Shown: in pieces, positions 42,600 to 51,211 of the stretch
Position numbering within the stretch: position 1 is the stretch's first letter
Layout: each line of letters begins with the position of its first letter
DNA from: Pseudomonadota bacterium
Lineage (GTDB): Bacteria; Pseudomonadota; Gammaproteobacteria; UBA9214
Length of the DNA stretch: 64,000 nucleotides
Assembly: GCA_041395565.1 (NCBI GenBank)
Contig: JAWLAI010000006.1
Location: 325,686 to 389,685, forward strand
Direction: 5' to 3'
Notes under the pieces: generated by a model
The model's input: the letters and a program-made list of their open reading frames with translations, nothing else
Told to the model about the DNA's origin: nothing
Database searches by the model: none
Translations under genes and position numbers: made by a program

Positions 42600-44738
42600 A
42601 TGAGCGCGAACATCATCGATCTCGGCGCGGGCCGCATGCCCGCACTGCCCGGCAGCTGCGAACCGGACGACGCCACCCTGCAGCAGCCGGAACTCTACAG
42701 CAACCGGTTTCACAGCCTGCTGGAATTCAATTACCGCGTGCTCGCCTACGCCAGGGACGCAGCGTTCCCGCTGCTGGAGCGACTCAAGCACCTGTGCATC
42801 ACCAGCAGCAACCTCGACGAATTCTTCGAGATCCGCATCGCGGTCCTGAAACAGCGCCTTAAATCGGGCGCGATGCAGGCCGGCCCCGACAACCGCACGC
42901 CCGGCGAACTGCTGCAGACGCTGTCGGCGCAGGTGCGCGACTTCGTCGAGGAGCAGTATCGCATCCTGAACGACGAGCTGCTGCCGGAACTCGCCAGACA
43001 GGATATCCGCTTCCTGAAGCGCGCCGAATGGAGTGCCGCCCAGGAACGCTGGCTGCGCAATTTTTTTCGCAACGAGCTGGCCCCGATCCTGAGCCCGCTC
43101 GGGCTGGATCCGGCGCATCCCTTCCCGAAGGTCATCAACAAGAGCCTCAACTTTCTCGTCTCCCTCGAGGGCAAGGATGCATTTGGCCGCGATTCCGCAC
43201 TGGCCGTGATCCAGGCACCGCGGGTGCTGCCGCGCATCATCCGGCTGCCGGCGGAGATCTCCGCGGGCAACCGGCATCTGTTCGTGTTCCTGTCCTCGAT
43301 CATCCACGCCTTCATCGACGAACTGTTCCCGGGCATGACCAGCACCGGCTGCTACCAGTTCCGGGTCACCCGCAACAGCGACCTGTTCGTCGACGAGGAG
43401 GAAATCGAGGATCTGGCCCGCGCGCTCGAAGGCGAACTGCGCTCGCGGCGCTACGGCGACAGCGTGCGCCTGGAGGTGGCCGACAACTGCCCGGAAGAAC
43501 TGCGCAAGTACCTGCTCACCCATTTCGGGCTGGGCAGCGACGACGTCTTCCAGGCCAACGGACCGGTGAATCTCAACCGCATGCTGGCCCTGTACGACCT
43601 GGTGGACCGGCCGGACCTGAAGTTCAAGGGTTTCACCTCCGGCATGCCGGCGCGTCTCAAGGGCAACAAGGACCTCTTCGCCGCCATCGCCCAGGGCGAT
43701 ATCCTGCTGCATCATCCCTACGAGTCGTTCCTGCCGGTCATCGACCTGCTCAAGCAGTCGGCCGCCGACCCGAACGTGCTGGCGATCAAGCAGACGCTGT
43801 ATCGTACCGGCCCGGATTCGGCGATCGTCGACGCCCTGGTCAGCGCCGCGCGCGCCGGCAAGGAAGTCACCGTGGTCATCGAACTGCGCGCCCGCTTCGA
43901 CGAGGCCGAGAACATCGGTCTCGCCAACCGCCTGCAGGCGGCCGGCGCCCACGTGGTGTACGGCGTGGTGGGATACAAGACGCACGCGAAGATGCTGCTG
44001 ATCGTGCGCCGCGAGCCGCAGGGCGGCCTGGTCCGGTACGTGCATCTGGGTACCGGCAACTATCACCCGCGCACCGCGCGCCTGTACACGGACTATGGCC
44101 TGCTGACCTGCAATCCGCAGATCGGCGAGGACATCCACCACGTCTTCATGCAGCTGACCAGCCTCGGCAAGTTCCAGAATCTCAACTGCCTGCTGGAATC
44201 GCCGTTCACGCTGTTTCCGGCGCTGCTCGAATGGATCGAACACGAGGCACAGCAGGCACGCCAGGGCGGCAGGGCGCGCATCGTCATCAAGATCAACGCC
44301 CTGACCGAGATGAAGGCGATCCAGGCGCTGTACCGGGCATCGCAGGCCGGGGTGCAGATCGATCTGGTGATACGCGGCATGTGCTGCCTGCGCCCGGGCA
44401 TACCCGGCATCTCGGACAACATCCGCGTCCGTTCCGTCGTCGGCCGCTTCCTCGAACATACCCGCGTCTACTATTTCCACAATGGCGGTAACGCCAGGCT
44501 CTACTGCGCCAGCGCCGACCTGATGGAACGCAACCTGTACCAGCGGGTCGAGGTCGCGTTTCCGGTGCTTGACGCGCAGGCGCGATCGCGCATACTTGAC
44601 GAACTGGCCATCTATCTCAGCGACAACACCCAGGCCTGGATCCTCAATGCTGACGGCAGCTACACACCCGTTCATCCCGGCGCCGCGGAACCGGTCTGCG
44701 CGCAGTCCGCGCTGCTCGAACGGCTGGCCGACAACTGA
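42600..44738 (+). CDS. ppk1: Polyphosphate kinase
   Basis: This 712-residue protein is polyphosphate kinase 1, which reversibly makes polyphosphate from ATP. The N-terminal helical domain contains FNYRVLAYARDAAFPLLERLKHL-type sequence and SSNLDEFFEIRIA. The two phospholipase-D-like catalytic domains include LKQTLYRTG, the autophosphorylated His in YKTHAKMLLIV, and LYCASADLMERNLYQRVE. The ATG at 42600 gives normal family length, and a TTG 29 codons earlier adds only Ala-rich sequence. A SixA-type phosphatase gene follows by 30 bases. Confidence 0.96.
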   Translation: MSANIIDLGAGRMPALPGSCEPDDATLQQPELYSNRFHSLLEFNYRVLAYARDAAFPLLERLKHLCITSSNLDEFFEIRIAVLKQRLKSGAMQAGPDNRTPGELLQTLSAQVRDFVEEQYRILNDELLPELARQDIRFLKRAEWSAAQERWLRNFFRNELAPILSPLGLDPAHPFPKVINKSLNFLVSLEGKDAFGRDSALAVIQAPRVLPRIIRLPAEISAGNRHLFVFLSSIIHAFIDELFPGMTSTGCYQFRVTRNSDLFVDEEEIEDLARALEGELRSRRYGDSVRLEVADNCPEELRKYLLTHFGLGSDDVFQANGPVNLNRMLALYDLVDRPDLKFKGFTSGMPARLKGNKDLFAAIAQGDILLHHPYESFLPVIDLLKQSAADPNVLAIKQTLYRTGPDSAIVDALVSAARAGKEVTVVIELRARFDEAENIGLANRLQAAGAHVVYGVVGYKTHAKMLLIVRREPQGGLVRYVHLGTGNYHPRTARLYTDYGLLTCNPQIGEDIHHVFMQLTSLGKFQNLNCLLESPFTLFPALLEWIEHEAQQARQGGRARIVIKINALTEMKAIQALYRASQAGVQIDLVIRGMCCLRPGIPGISDNIRVRSVVGRFLEHTRVYYFHNGGNARLYCASADLMERNLYQRVEVAFPVLDAQARSRILDELAIYLSDNTQAWILNADGSYTPVHPGAAEPVCAQSALLERLADN

Positions 44739-44768
44739 CGCTCCGGACCGCCGCCGGGGCCAGCCCGG

Positions 44769-45290
44769 ATGACGGCCCGCACCCTCCTGCTCCTGCGCCA
44801 CGGCAAGTCCGACTGGGACGCCGGCGCCGCCGACGACTACAGCCGCCCGCTGGCCAAGCGCGGCAAGCGTGCCAGCAAGCGCATGGGCCAGTGGCTGGCC
44901 GCACATGCCCCGCGTCCTGACATCGTGCTGGTTTCGCCGGCGGCCAGGACCATGGACACCGCCAGCCTGGCGTGCGCGGCGCTCGACCTCCCGCCGGAGC
45001 GGATCGTGCAGGACGCGCGCATCTACCTGGCGAGCCACGCCACCCTGCTCGGCGTACTCCGGGCGCTGCCGGCAGACGTGCGCACGGCTATGCTGGTCGG
45101 ACACAACCCGGGCCTCGAGGAGCTGCTGTCCGCGCTGCTCGGTGCGGACCTGCCGCGACCGGACGATGGCAAACTCATGCCCACCGCGGCCGCGGCCCGA
45201 CTGGAGCTGGACGGCGACTGGCAGGCACTCGGCAGCGCGCCGGTCCGGCTGGTCGGGCTGGTCCGGCCCCGCAGCCTCGCCGAGGACTGA
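44769..45290 (+). CDS. SixA-type histidine phosphatase
   Basis: This 173-residue phosphatase of the histidine acid phosphatase superfamily has the catalytic LLRHGKSDW at its N-terminus and LVGHNPGLEELL as the second His block. SixA removes phosphate from phospho-His proteins, but some relatives act on small molecules. It lies directly after ppk1 on the same strand, a common pairing, so a link to phosphate metabolism is possible. Confidence 0.85.
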   Translation: MTARTLLLLRHGKSDWDAGAADDYSRPLAKRGKRASKRMGQWLAAHAPRPDIVLVSPAARTMDTASLACAALDLPPERIVQDARIYLASHATLLGVLRALPADVRTAMLVGHNPGLEELLSALLGADLPRPDDGKLMPTAAAARLELDGDWQALGSAPVRLVGLVRPRSLAED

Positions 45291-45360
45291 CTTCCGCTCC
45301 GCCGGCGGCGGCACGATTACGCTATAATCCGGCGCAGTCCGGTTACCCGCAGAGCCCGCC

Positions 45361-45624
45361 ATGGCACGCGTGAAAATCTACAGTACGGCCAGATGCCCGT
45401 TTTGCGACAAGGCGAAACAGCTGCTGACCAAGTGGAAGATCCCCTACGACGAGGCGATGATCGACTCTGACATGGCCGCCAGGCGCGAATTCGCGCGGGT
45501 CACCAACGGCGCCCGTACCGTGCCGCAGATCGTCATCGACGGCACCTGCATCGGCGGCTTCACCGAACTGACCGAACTGCATATGGAGGACCGGCTCGAT
45601 CACCTGGTCGAGGACCCGCGGTAA
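45361..45624 (+). CDS. grxC: Glutaredoxin 3
   Basis: This 87-residue glutaredoxin has the dithiol active site CPFC at residues 12-15, the cis-Pro segment RTVPQIVIDG and the glutathione-binding GGFTEL. It reduces disulfides and glutathionylated proteins in the cytoplasm. It is followed 12 bases later by a DUF1820 gene, so the two are probably co-transcribed. Confidence 0.93.
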   Translation: MARVKIYSTARCPFCDKAKQLLTKWKIPYDEAMIDSDMAARREFARVTNGARTVPQIVIDGTCIGGFTELTELHMEDRLDHLVEDPR

Positions 45625-45636
45625 CCCGGCATCCGC

Positions 45637-45972
45637 ATGAAAGAAAAGAAGATCTACCGCATCTCGTTCTACAATCACGGCAACATCTACGAGCTGCATG
45701 CCCATAGCGTCCAGCAGGGTGGCCTCTATGCCTTCGTCGAGGTGGAGGGCATCATCTTCGGCGAACGCAGCTCGGTCGTGGTGGACCCCGCCGAGGAACG
45801 CCTGAAATCCGAATTTCAGGGTGTCAAACGCACCTACATACCGCTGCAGGCGGTCATCCGCATCGACGAGGTCGAGCGCGAGGGCAACAACCGCATCATC
45901 GAGGGTGGCGCCGGCACTGGCACGGTCATGCCCTTCCCGCTGCACCAGCCCGACCGCAAGCGCGACACCTAG
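45637..45972 (+). CDS. DUF1820 family protein
   Basis: This 111-residue soluble protein matches the DUF1820 family of gammaproteobacteria. Landmarks are IYRISFYNHGNIYELHAHSV, then GIIFGERSSVVVDPAEERLK and YIPLQAVIRIDEVE. The function is unknown. It is encoded 12 bases after grxC on the same strand. Confidence 0.85.
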   Translation: MKEKKIYRISFYNHGNIYELHAHSVQQGGLYAFVEVEGIIFGERSSVVVDPAEERLKSEFQGVKRTYIPLQAVIRIDEVEREGNNRIIEGGAGTGTVMPFPLHQPDRKRDT

Positions 45973-46014
45973 GCGCAGCGCCGCCGGCACTCTTGCCTTA
46001 TGCGGCCAAGTGTC

Positions 46015-46295
46015 GTCCAATTAGGCTGGAACCTATCTCACCATTCCCCGCGGCCGCAACCGTGGCGGTTTTGGTTCCTGGCAAGGCGGGGCACGCGTGT
46101 TCCAACCGTAGCCACTGCGCGAGCCGCAACCCGGCATGGGGCGGAATTCGTCCGGCACCCAAGGGGTTGCGCCCGGCCTGCGTGCCTGCTTTGGGGCGCC
46201 GCTTACCCGCGCGCCGAGGCTGCGCCGCACTGGCGTGGTGCGAGCGACGACGCGGCGCGACGGTATTATGAGATGGGTTCCAACAACGACAATCA
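46015..46295. repeat. Structured inverted-repeat element (possible MITE-like unit)
   Basis: TGGAACCTATCTCA at 46027-46040 is matched in reverse complement by TGAGATGGGTTCCA at 46269-46282, with one mismatch in 14. Weaker similarity continues on both sides. The roughly 250 bases between are GC-rich, contain further small palindromes (for example AACCGTGGCGGTT) and have no convincing gene on either strand. The element fills the gap between the DUF1820 gene and the next gene and ends just before that gene's ribosome site. Confidence 0.5.
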
Positions 46296-46313
46296 GAAAC
46301 GCGGAGAAGCGGC

Positions 46314-46739
46314 ATGGACTATTCCAACATCATCACCCCCAAGCGCCTGACCAACATGCAGGAAATGGAGGTTCACGTGAGCGGGCCGGATGGTGCCAAT
46401 CGCCTGTTCATCTACAGCGGCATGGCCGAGGTCGAACTCTGCGGCGGCATGCCCCATCCGCGCTGGTCGCTGGAGATCATCTGTTTCGACATCGGCAGGA
46501 AATACGATTGCGACAACGGCGAGGACGTGATCGGTATCGTGGCCTCGGCCGCGCTGGCGGGCAACCGCACGGATGGCGTGGCCAGCTTCGCCGGCTGGCA
46601 GATCTTCGGCGCCGCCGGTGAGCTGGACAAGTCCGATTGCCGGGTCCGCATGAACATCGCCGCGGGTGCGCGCGACACCCAGGCCTTCCTCGAGCAGATC
46701 TGCTTCCATGTCAACGTGCTGGCCAAGGTCAGGACCTAG
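46314..46739 (+). CDS. Hypothetical protein (141 aa)
   Basis: This soluble 141-residue protein has GGAGAA eight bases before the ATG. It has five Cys (ELCGGM, IICFDI, KYDCDN, SDCRV and QICFHV) and a beta-rich pattern. There is no signal peptide or known domain. It stands alone after the inverted-repeat element and converges on the SLC13 transporter gene. The function is unknown. Confidence 0.65.
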   Translation: MDYSNIITPKRLTNMQEMEVHVSGPDGANRLFIYSGMAEVELCGGMPHPRWSLEIICFDIGRKYDCDNGEDVIGIVASAALAGNRTDGVASFAGWQIFGAAGELDKSDCRVRMNIAAGARDTQAFLEQICFHVNVLAKVRT

Positions 46740-46800
46740 CCGGCAACTCGGGGACAATGGCGCCGGACCGGGCTGCCGATAACGGCGCGGCAGCCGTTCC

Positions 46801-48294
46801 TCAACCCGGCTGACCCGGAGCCGGCAGCTGCATGGCTGCCGGCCAGACACCCAGATCGATACCCCACACACGCGGCAGCAGGAACCAGACGCAGGCCGTG
46901 ATCAGGACGATGCCGATCAGATTGAGCCAGAAGCCCGCCTTTGCCATCTGCTGGATCGTCACGTAACGGCTGCTGAAGACGATGGCGTTCGGCGGCGTGG
47001 CGACCGGCAGCATGAAGGCGAACGAGGCGGCCACCACCGCCGCCACCATGACCCCGAAGGGATGCACCCCGATAGCAGCCGCGAGCGCCGCCATGACCGG
47101 TAACAGCAGCGAAGCGGTAGCGGTGTTGGATGTCACCTCGGTCAGGAAAATGACCAGCGTCACCACGCAGGCGAGCAGCAGCCACAGGTCGATGCCCTCC
47201 AGCGCGACCAGCCGGTCGGCCAGCCATTGCGCCAGCCCGGTCTCGTTGAAGCCCTGCGCCAGCGCGAAGCCCCCGCCGAACAGGATGATGATGTCCCAGG
47301 GTATGGTCACCGCGGTTTTCCAATCGAGCAGGAACTCGCGCCGTTTGAGATCGACCGGGATCAGAAACAGCAGCAGCGCCCCGGCGATGGCGATGGTGGA
47401 GTCCTGCACCTGGCGCAGTGCCGCCGGCTGGTAGAAGCCGCGCAGCACCCACAGGCAGGCTACCGTGAGAAACACCGCGGCCACCTGCCGTTCCTGGCGC
47501 GTCATCGGACCGAGCCGCAGCAGCTGCTCGCGGATGTATGCCCGCCCACCCGGCAACTGCCCCCCTGCGCAGCGAAACTGGACGCGGGTCAGGTACAGCC
47601 AGGTCAAGACCAGCATCACCAGCGCGACGGGCAAACCGAAGGCCATCCACGTGCCGAAGCTGATGCTGTAGCCGAAGCTGCGCTCGACCACCCCGGCGAA
47701 TATGGCATTGGGGGGCGTCCCGATCAGCGTGGCCACCCCGCCGATGGAGGCGGCATAACCGATACCGAGCATCAGGGCGACACCGAAACCCGCCGCACCG
47801 GCGTCGGTTCCACCGCGGCCCTCCAGCTCGCGCAGTACCGCGGCGGCGATGGTAACCATCATCATGGTGGTAGCCGTGTTGCTGATCCACATGGACAGCA
47901 GCGCCGTGGCGAGCATGAAACCCAGGACGATACGCCGCGGGGTCACGCCGACGATGCGAATGGTGTGCAGGGCGATACGGTGGTGCAGGTTCCATTTCTC
48001 GATGGTGACCGCGATGAGGAAGCCACCCAGGAACAGGTAGATCAGATGATGGCCATAGGCGCGCGTGACCGCCGCCCCGTCCATCACGCCGAACAGCGGA
48101 AACAGTGCCACCGGCAGCAGCGCGGTGGCGGGGATCGGGATCGCCTCGGTCAGCCACCACACTGCCATCAACGCCGCCACGGCGGCCATGCGCATACCCG
48201 CGGGCGTCATTCCGGCCGGCAGCGGCAGGGCCAGCAGCGCCAGCAGCAGCGCCGGTCCGAGCAGCAGGCCGACCAGGTGGCGCCGCTCAGGCAA
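46801..48294 (-). CDS. SLC13/DASS-family dicarboxylate or sulfate symporter
   Basis: This 497-residue polytopic transporter has the two SNT motifs that form the sodium and carboxylate sites of the family: MWISNTATTMMM and EVTSNTATASLLLP. It also has WWLTEAIPIPATALLP near the N-terminus. Members import di- or tricarboxylates, or sulfate, with Na+. The substrate cannot be fixed here. It starts at a TTG with AGGAG seven bases upstream, overlapping the metalloprotease-like gene by eight bases. A hairpin without U tract lies at about 46771-46795 between it and the convergent gene. Confidence 0.88.
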   Translation of the reverse strand: MPERRHLVGLLLGPALLLALLALPLPAGMTPAGMRMAAVAALMAVWWLTEAIPIPATALLPVALFPLFGVMDGAAVTRAYGHHLIYLFLGGFLIAVTIEKWNLHHRIALHTIRIVGVTPRRIVLGFMLATALLSMWISNTATTMMMVTIAAAVLRELEGRGGTDAGAAGFGVALMLGIGYAASIGGVATLIGTPPNAIFAGVVERSFGYSISFGTWMAFGLPVALVMLVLTWLYLTRVQFRCAGGQLPGGRAYIREQLLRLGPMTRQERQVAAVFLTVACLWVLRGFYQPAALRQVQDSTIAIAGALLLFLIPVDLKRREFLLDWKTAVTIPWDIIILFGGGFALAQGFNETGLAQWLADRLVALEGIDLWLLLACVVTLVIFLTEVTSNTATASLLLPVMAALAAAIGVHPFGVMVAAVVAASFAFMLPVATPPNAIVFSSRYVTIQQMAKAGFWLNLIGIVLITACVWFLLPRVWGIDLGVWPAAMQLPAPGQPG

Positions 48295-48808
48295 GACTCA
48301 GCTCCTGCTGCGCCGGGACGAGAACGAGCTGCCGCAGCAGCGCGGACTCGCGCCGGTAAAAACCCTCGGTGTGGAACGAATCGTCCAGACCAAGGTATTC
48401 GTAGTCGAGGTGGTGACAGAGCTCGTGCAGCAGGGTGCGCAGAAATGTCCTGTACGCCACGACCCGCCGTTGCTGCGCGGTGCGCATCCACACGCTGATA
48501 CGCGCCCTGCGGCGCCGGTCAGCGGGCTCGTACAAACCATGCAGTTCGCCGCGCGCATCGTGCGGACGCGCGCTCAGCACGCGGGTCTGCACGGGAACGA
48601 CAGCGAGCTGGCCGGTGATGCCGTCGGCCAGCCGCTGGCAGTGCAGCCCGACCCTGGCGGCATCGCCGTGTGCGAGCGCGGCCTGCAGGGCAACGGCGCA
48701 AGGTTGCAGCGGCGCCGGGTCCGGCAGCGCAACCGTGTGGATCCGGTCGCTGGCGCGGTAGACGGCGCGGGCCGCGGGAGCAAGTCTGCTGTACCAGGAG
48801 AACGCCAC
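48287..48808 (-). CDS. HExxH metallopeptidase-like protein
   Basis: This 173-residue basic protein contains LLHELCHHLDYEYLG, a HExxH zinc-binding motif followed by an Asp, as in SprT-like and related minimal metallopeptidases. The rest shows no clear domain and no signal peptide. The start is a GTG with a poor ribosome site, so the N-terminus is uncertain. It is translationally coupled to the transporter gene by an 8-base overlap. Confidence 0.65.
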   Translation of the reverse strand: MAFSWYSRLAPAARAVYRASDRIHTVALPDPAPLQPCAVALQAALAHGDAARVGLHCQRLADGITGQLAVVPVQTRVLSARPHDARGELHGLYEPADRRRRARISVWMRTAQQRRVVAYRTFLRTLLHELCHHLDYEYLGLDDSFHTEGFYRRESALLRQLVLVPAQQELSLA

Positions 48809-48871
48809 GCAGGCATTATCGACCGCCGCCGCGCTGCACGCAAACAGGGTGCAGACGACCGCCCGCGCCGC

Positions 48872-49117
48872 TCAGAGCGCCGTCATGCGGATACGCCAGC
48901 GCGCCGGGAAATCGAGGATGCCCCGGGAACGGCGCAGCCAGCGCAGGTACCGGCGGGAGGCACGGAAGCCTTCCCGGAACGACAGTTTCATGTGGTCGAC
49001 CCGGTCCAGCTGACCGCCCTTGAGGCCATGCTCGAAACCTGCGCAGAAGCGATCGCGCTGCAGCGTGGAGGGTATCCTGATACCGAGCTCGGCGGGTGTG
49101 GGGTAGTGGCTGTCCAT
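48872..49117 (-). CDS. Small basic hypothetical protein (81 aa)
   Basis: This 81-residue protein is very rich in Arg, especially in its C-terminal half (SRRYLRWLRRSRG), and may bind nucleic acid or membrane phosphates. GAGGTG precedes the ATG by five bases. I do not recognise the family. It lies upstream of the metallopeptidase-like gene on the same strand, with a 63-base gap. Confidence 0.6.
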   Translation of the reverse strand: MDSHYPTPAELGIRIPSTLQRDRFCAGFEHGLKGGQLDRVDHMKLSFREGFRASRRYLRWLRRSRGILDFPARWRIRMTAL

Positions 49118-49281
49118 CGCGGCACCTCATATTCACGATAGCTTCATTTGCACTATCGGCTACCGCGCCGGAGCGTTGAATATCCGCAACACGCTGTTAT
49201 CGGGCAGATAAATTTTCCTGCAACGAATATCCCGGGGCGCTGTCCATTAGCAGTACCGATCCAGACCGCCAGGACGTGCAC

Positions 49282-49902
49282 ATGAAAACACCCGCTCTCC
49301 GCCGCTGGCTGCTCGCGCTGCCACTGGCACTCGCCGCTGCCTGCGCGACCGCGGCACCCGCCAGTGCCGCTCCCGGCACAGCCGTGGCGACCTTCGCCGG
49401 CGGCTGCTTCTGGTGCATGGAACCCCCGTTCGACAAACTCGACGGCGTAATCTCGACAACCCCGGGCTATACCGGCGGGCACAAGGAGAATCCGACCTAC
49501 CAGGAGGTATCCGCCGGCGGGACCGGGCATGCCGAGGCGGTGCAGATCGTCTACGACCCCACGCGGGTCAGTTACCAGCAATTGCTCGACGTATACTGGC
49601 ACAACATCGATCCGACCTCGGCCGACGGCCAGTTCTGCGACCGGGGGGATCAGTATCGCAGCGAGATCTTCTATCACACCCCGGAGCAACAGCGCCTGGC
49701 GCAAGCTTCGAAGGCGGCGCTGGAGCGGGACAAGCCGTTCGAAGACCCGGTCGTCACGCGCATCAGCGCGGCAGGCACCTTTTACCCGGCGGAGGAATAC
49801 CACCAGGACTACTACCTGAAGAACCCCTTGCGCTACAAGTTCTACCGCTTCGGCTGCGGCCGCGACCCGCGCCTGGAGGAGCTCTGGGGCAAGCCCGGGT
49901 AG
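49282..49902 (+). CDS. msrA: Exported peptide methionine sulfoxide reductase A
   Basis: This 206-residue protein is MsrA with the catalytic GGCFWCME block, followed by TTPGYTGGHKENPTYQEVSAGGTGHAE-type family sequence (split here as GYTGGHKENPTY and GTGHAE) and a resolving-Cys tail (FGCGRD). Residues 1-33 form a signal peptide, so it repairs oxidised methionine in periplasmic or membrane proteins. The ATG at 49282 has AGGA seven bases upstream. Confidence 0.94.
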   Translation: MKTPALRRWLLALPLALAAACATAAPASAAPGTAVATFAGGCFWCMEPPFDKLDGVISTTPGYTGGHKENPTYQEVSAGGTGHAEAVQIVYDPTRVSYQQLLDVYWHNIDPTSADGQFCDRGDQYRSEIFYHTPEQQRLAQASKAALERDKPFEDPVVTRISAAGTFYPAEEYHQDYYLKNPLRYKFYRFGCGRDPRLEELWGKPG

Positions 49903-49911
49903 CAGCCGCCC

Positions 49912-50097
49912 TCAGTGCCGGAAGAAGAACTCGATGGTCGGGTTGCGGTAATGCCGCCCGAGCCTGCGCTCCTGCCAGGCGATGGCAACCAGCGCGGCGC
50001 CGGCGCTGATCAGGACCGTGGCAACGATGATCGCGAGCAACGGCGGAAACAGCACCAGCAGGATGCCGGCTGCGATGAGAAATATTCCTGCACCCAT
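49912..50097 (-). CDS. Small two-helix membrane protein (61 aa)
   Basis: This 61-residue protein has two closely spaced membrane helices (GIFLIAAGILLVLFPPLLAIIVATVLISAGAALVAIAW, split at the Pro pair) and a basic tail ending EFFFRH. GGAG lies six bases before the ATG at 50097, which excludes a longer upstream frame. It resembles short DUF-type inner-membrane proteins, but no role is known. It converges with msrA and is divergent from the MDR gene. Confidence 0.65.
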   Translation of the reverse strand: MGAGIFLIAAGILLVLFPPLLAIIVATVLISAGAALVAIAWQERRLGRHYRNPTIEFFFRH

Positions 50098-50173
50098 AGC
50101 ACACTCCGGATATCGATTCGGTTCACCTGCTAATATCGGGTCGATTCGAGCCATTGCAAGGCATGGCAGTCGC

Positions 50174-51211
50174 ATGGAAAAGATCGTTATCCACAAACCC
50201 GGCGGCTATGACCGCCTGGTCATCGAACAGCACCCGGAACCCGCAATCACAGCGGATGACACGGTAGTGATCGATGTCCGCGCCGCCGGCGTCAACTACG
50301 CCGACTGCGTGACCCGCATGGGGCTGTACGCCTCGGCCCGGCATTACGTCGGTTACCCGGTCACGCCCGGCTTCGAGGTGGCCGGCACGGTACGAGCAAC
50401 CGGCGCCGCGGTGACCGATCTCGCGCCCGGCACCGCCGTGATCGCCGTCACGCGCTTCAACGCCTATGCCACGGCAGTGGCGGTGCCGCGCCGCCAGGTC
50501 TTCCCGCTGCCGCCGGCACTGTCATTCGAGACTGCAGCGGCACTGCCCACAGTCGCCCTGACCGCCTGGTACGGGCTGTTCGAGCTCGCCCATCCGCATG
50601 CCGGAGACACGCTGCTGGTGCACTCGGCCGCCGGCGGCGTCGGCAGCATGCTGGTACAGCTGGGGAAGCTTGCCGGCTGCCGGGTGATCGGCGTGGTCGG
50701 GGCGGCCCACAAGGCCGCTTACGTCTCGGCACTGGGCGCGGATGCGGTCATCGACAAGTCCACGCAGGCGCTTTGGCAGACGGCAGCACGCCTGGCCCCT
50801 GGCGGCTATCAGGTGATACTCGATGCCAATGGCGTGGCGACCCTCGGCGCGAGTTACCGCCACCTCGCGCCCACGGGCCGTCTGGTGATCTACGGCTTTC
50901 ACAGCATGCTGCACACGCGCGCGGGCAAACCGGGCCGCCTGCGCCTGGCGATCGACTGGCTGCGCACCCCGCGCTTCAGCCCGTTCGACCTCACCACGCG
51001 CAACCGCGGCGTCCTCGGTTTCAACCTCAGCTACCTCTTCGAGCACGGCACCACGCTGCAGCGCGGGATGCGGCAGATCCTCGACTGGCAGGCTGCCGGC
51101 GCGCTACGCCCGCCGGCGGTGACACCCTACCCCTGGACGGAGGTGGCCGCAGCCCACCGTGCGCTGGAATCCGGCGCGACCACCGGCAAGCTGGTGCTGG
51201 TCATGGCGTAA
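50174..51211 (+). CDS. MDR-superfamily quinone oxidoreductase-like protein
   Basis: This 345-residue medium-chain dehydrogenase/reductase has an N-terminal GroES-like domain (VIDVRAAGVNYADCVTRMG) and an NADP-binding fold (LLVHSAAGGVGSMLVQLGKLAGCRVIG). The catalytic zinc ligands of alcohol dehydrogenases are missing, placing it with the zinc-independent quinone reductase and VAT-1 group. It probably reduces quinones or enones with NADPH. It overlaps the convergent glycosyltransferase gene by 11 bases. Confidence 0.85.
   Translation: MEKIVIHKPGGYDRLVIEQHPEPAITADDTVVIDVRAAGVNYADCVTRMGLYASARHYVGYPVTPGFEVAGTVRATGAAVTDLAPGTAVIAVTRFNAYATAVAVPRRQVFPLPPALSFETAAALPTVALTAWYGLFELAHPHAGDTLLVHSAAGGVGSMLVQLGKLAGCRVIGVVGAAHKAAYVSALGADAVIDKSTQALWQTAARLAPGGYQVILDANGVATLGASYRHLAPTGRLVIYGFHSMLHTRAGKPGRLRLAIDWLRTPRFSPFDLTTRNRGVLGFNLSYLFEHGTTLQRGMRQILDWQAAGALRPPAVTPYPWTEVAAAHRALESGATTGKLVLVMA

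Noticed and set aside
42393..45362. A 989-codon open frame on the minus strand
   Set aside because: It is antisense to ppk1 and the SixA gene, which carry unmistakable catalytic motifs. The frame has only low-complexity composition.
46771..46795. Hairpin between convergent genes as a bidirectional terminator
   Set aside because: An 8-bp stem is present, but neither side has a U tract, so it is not listed as a feature.
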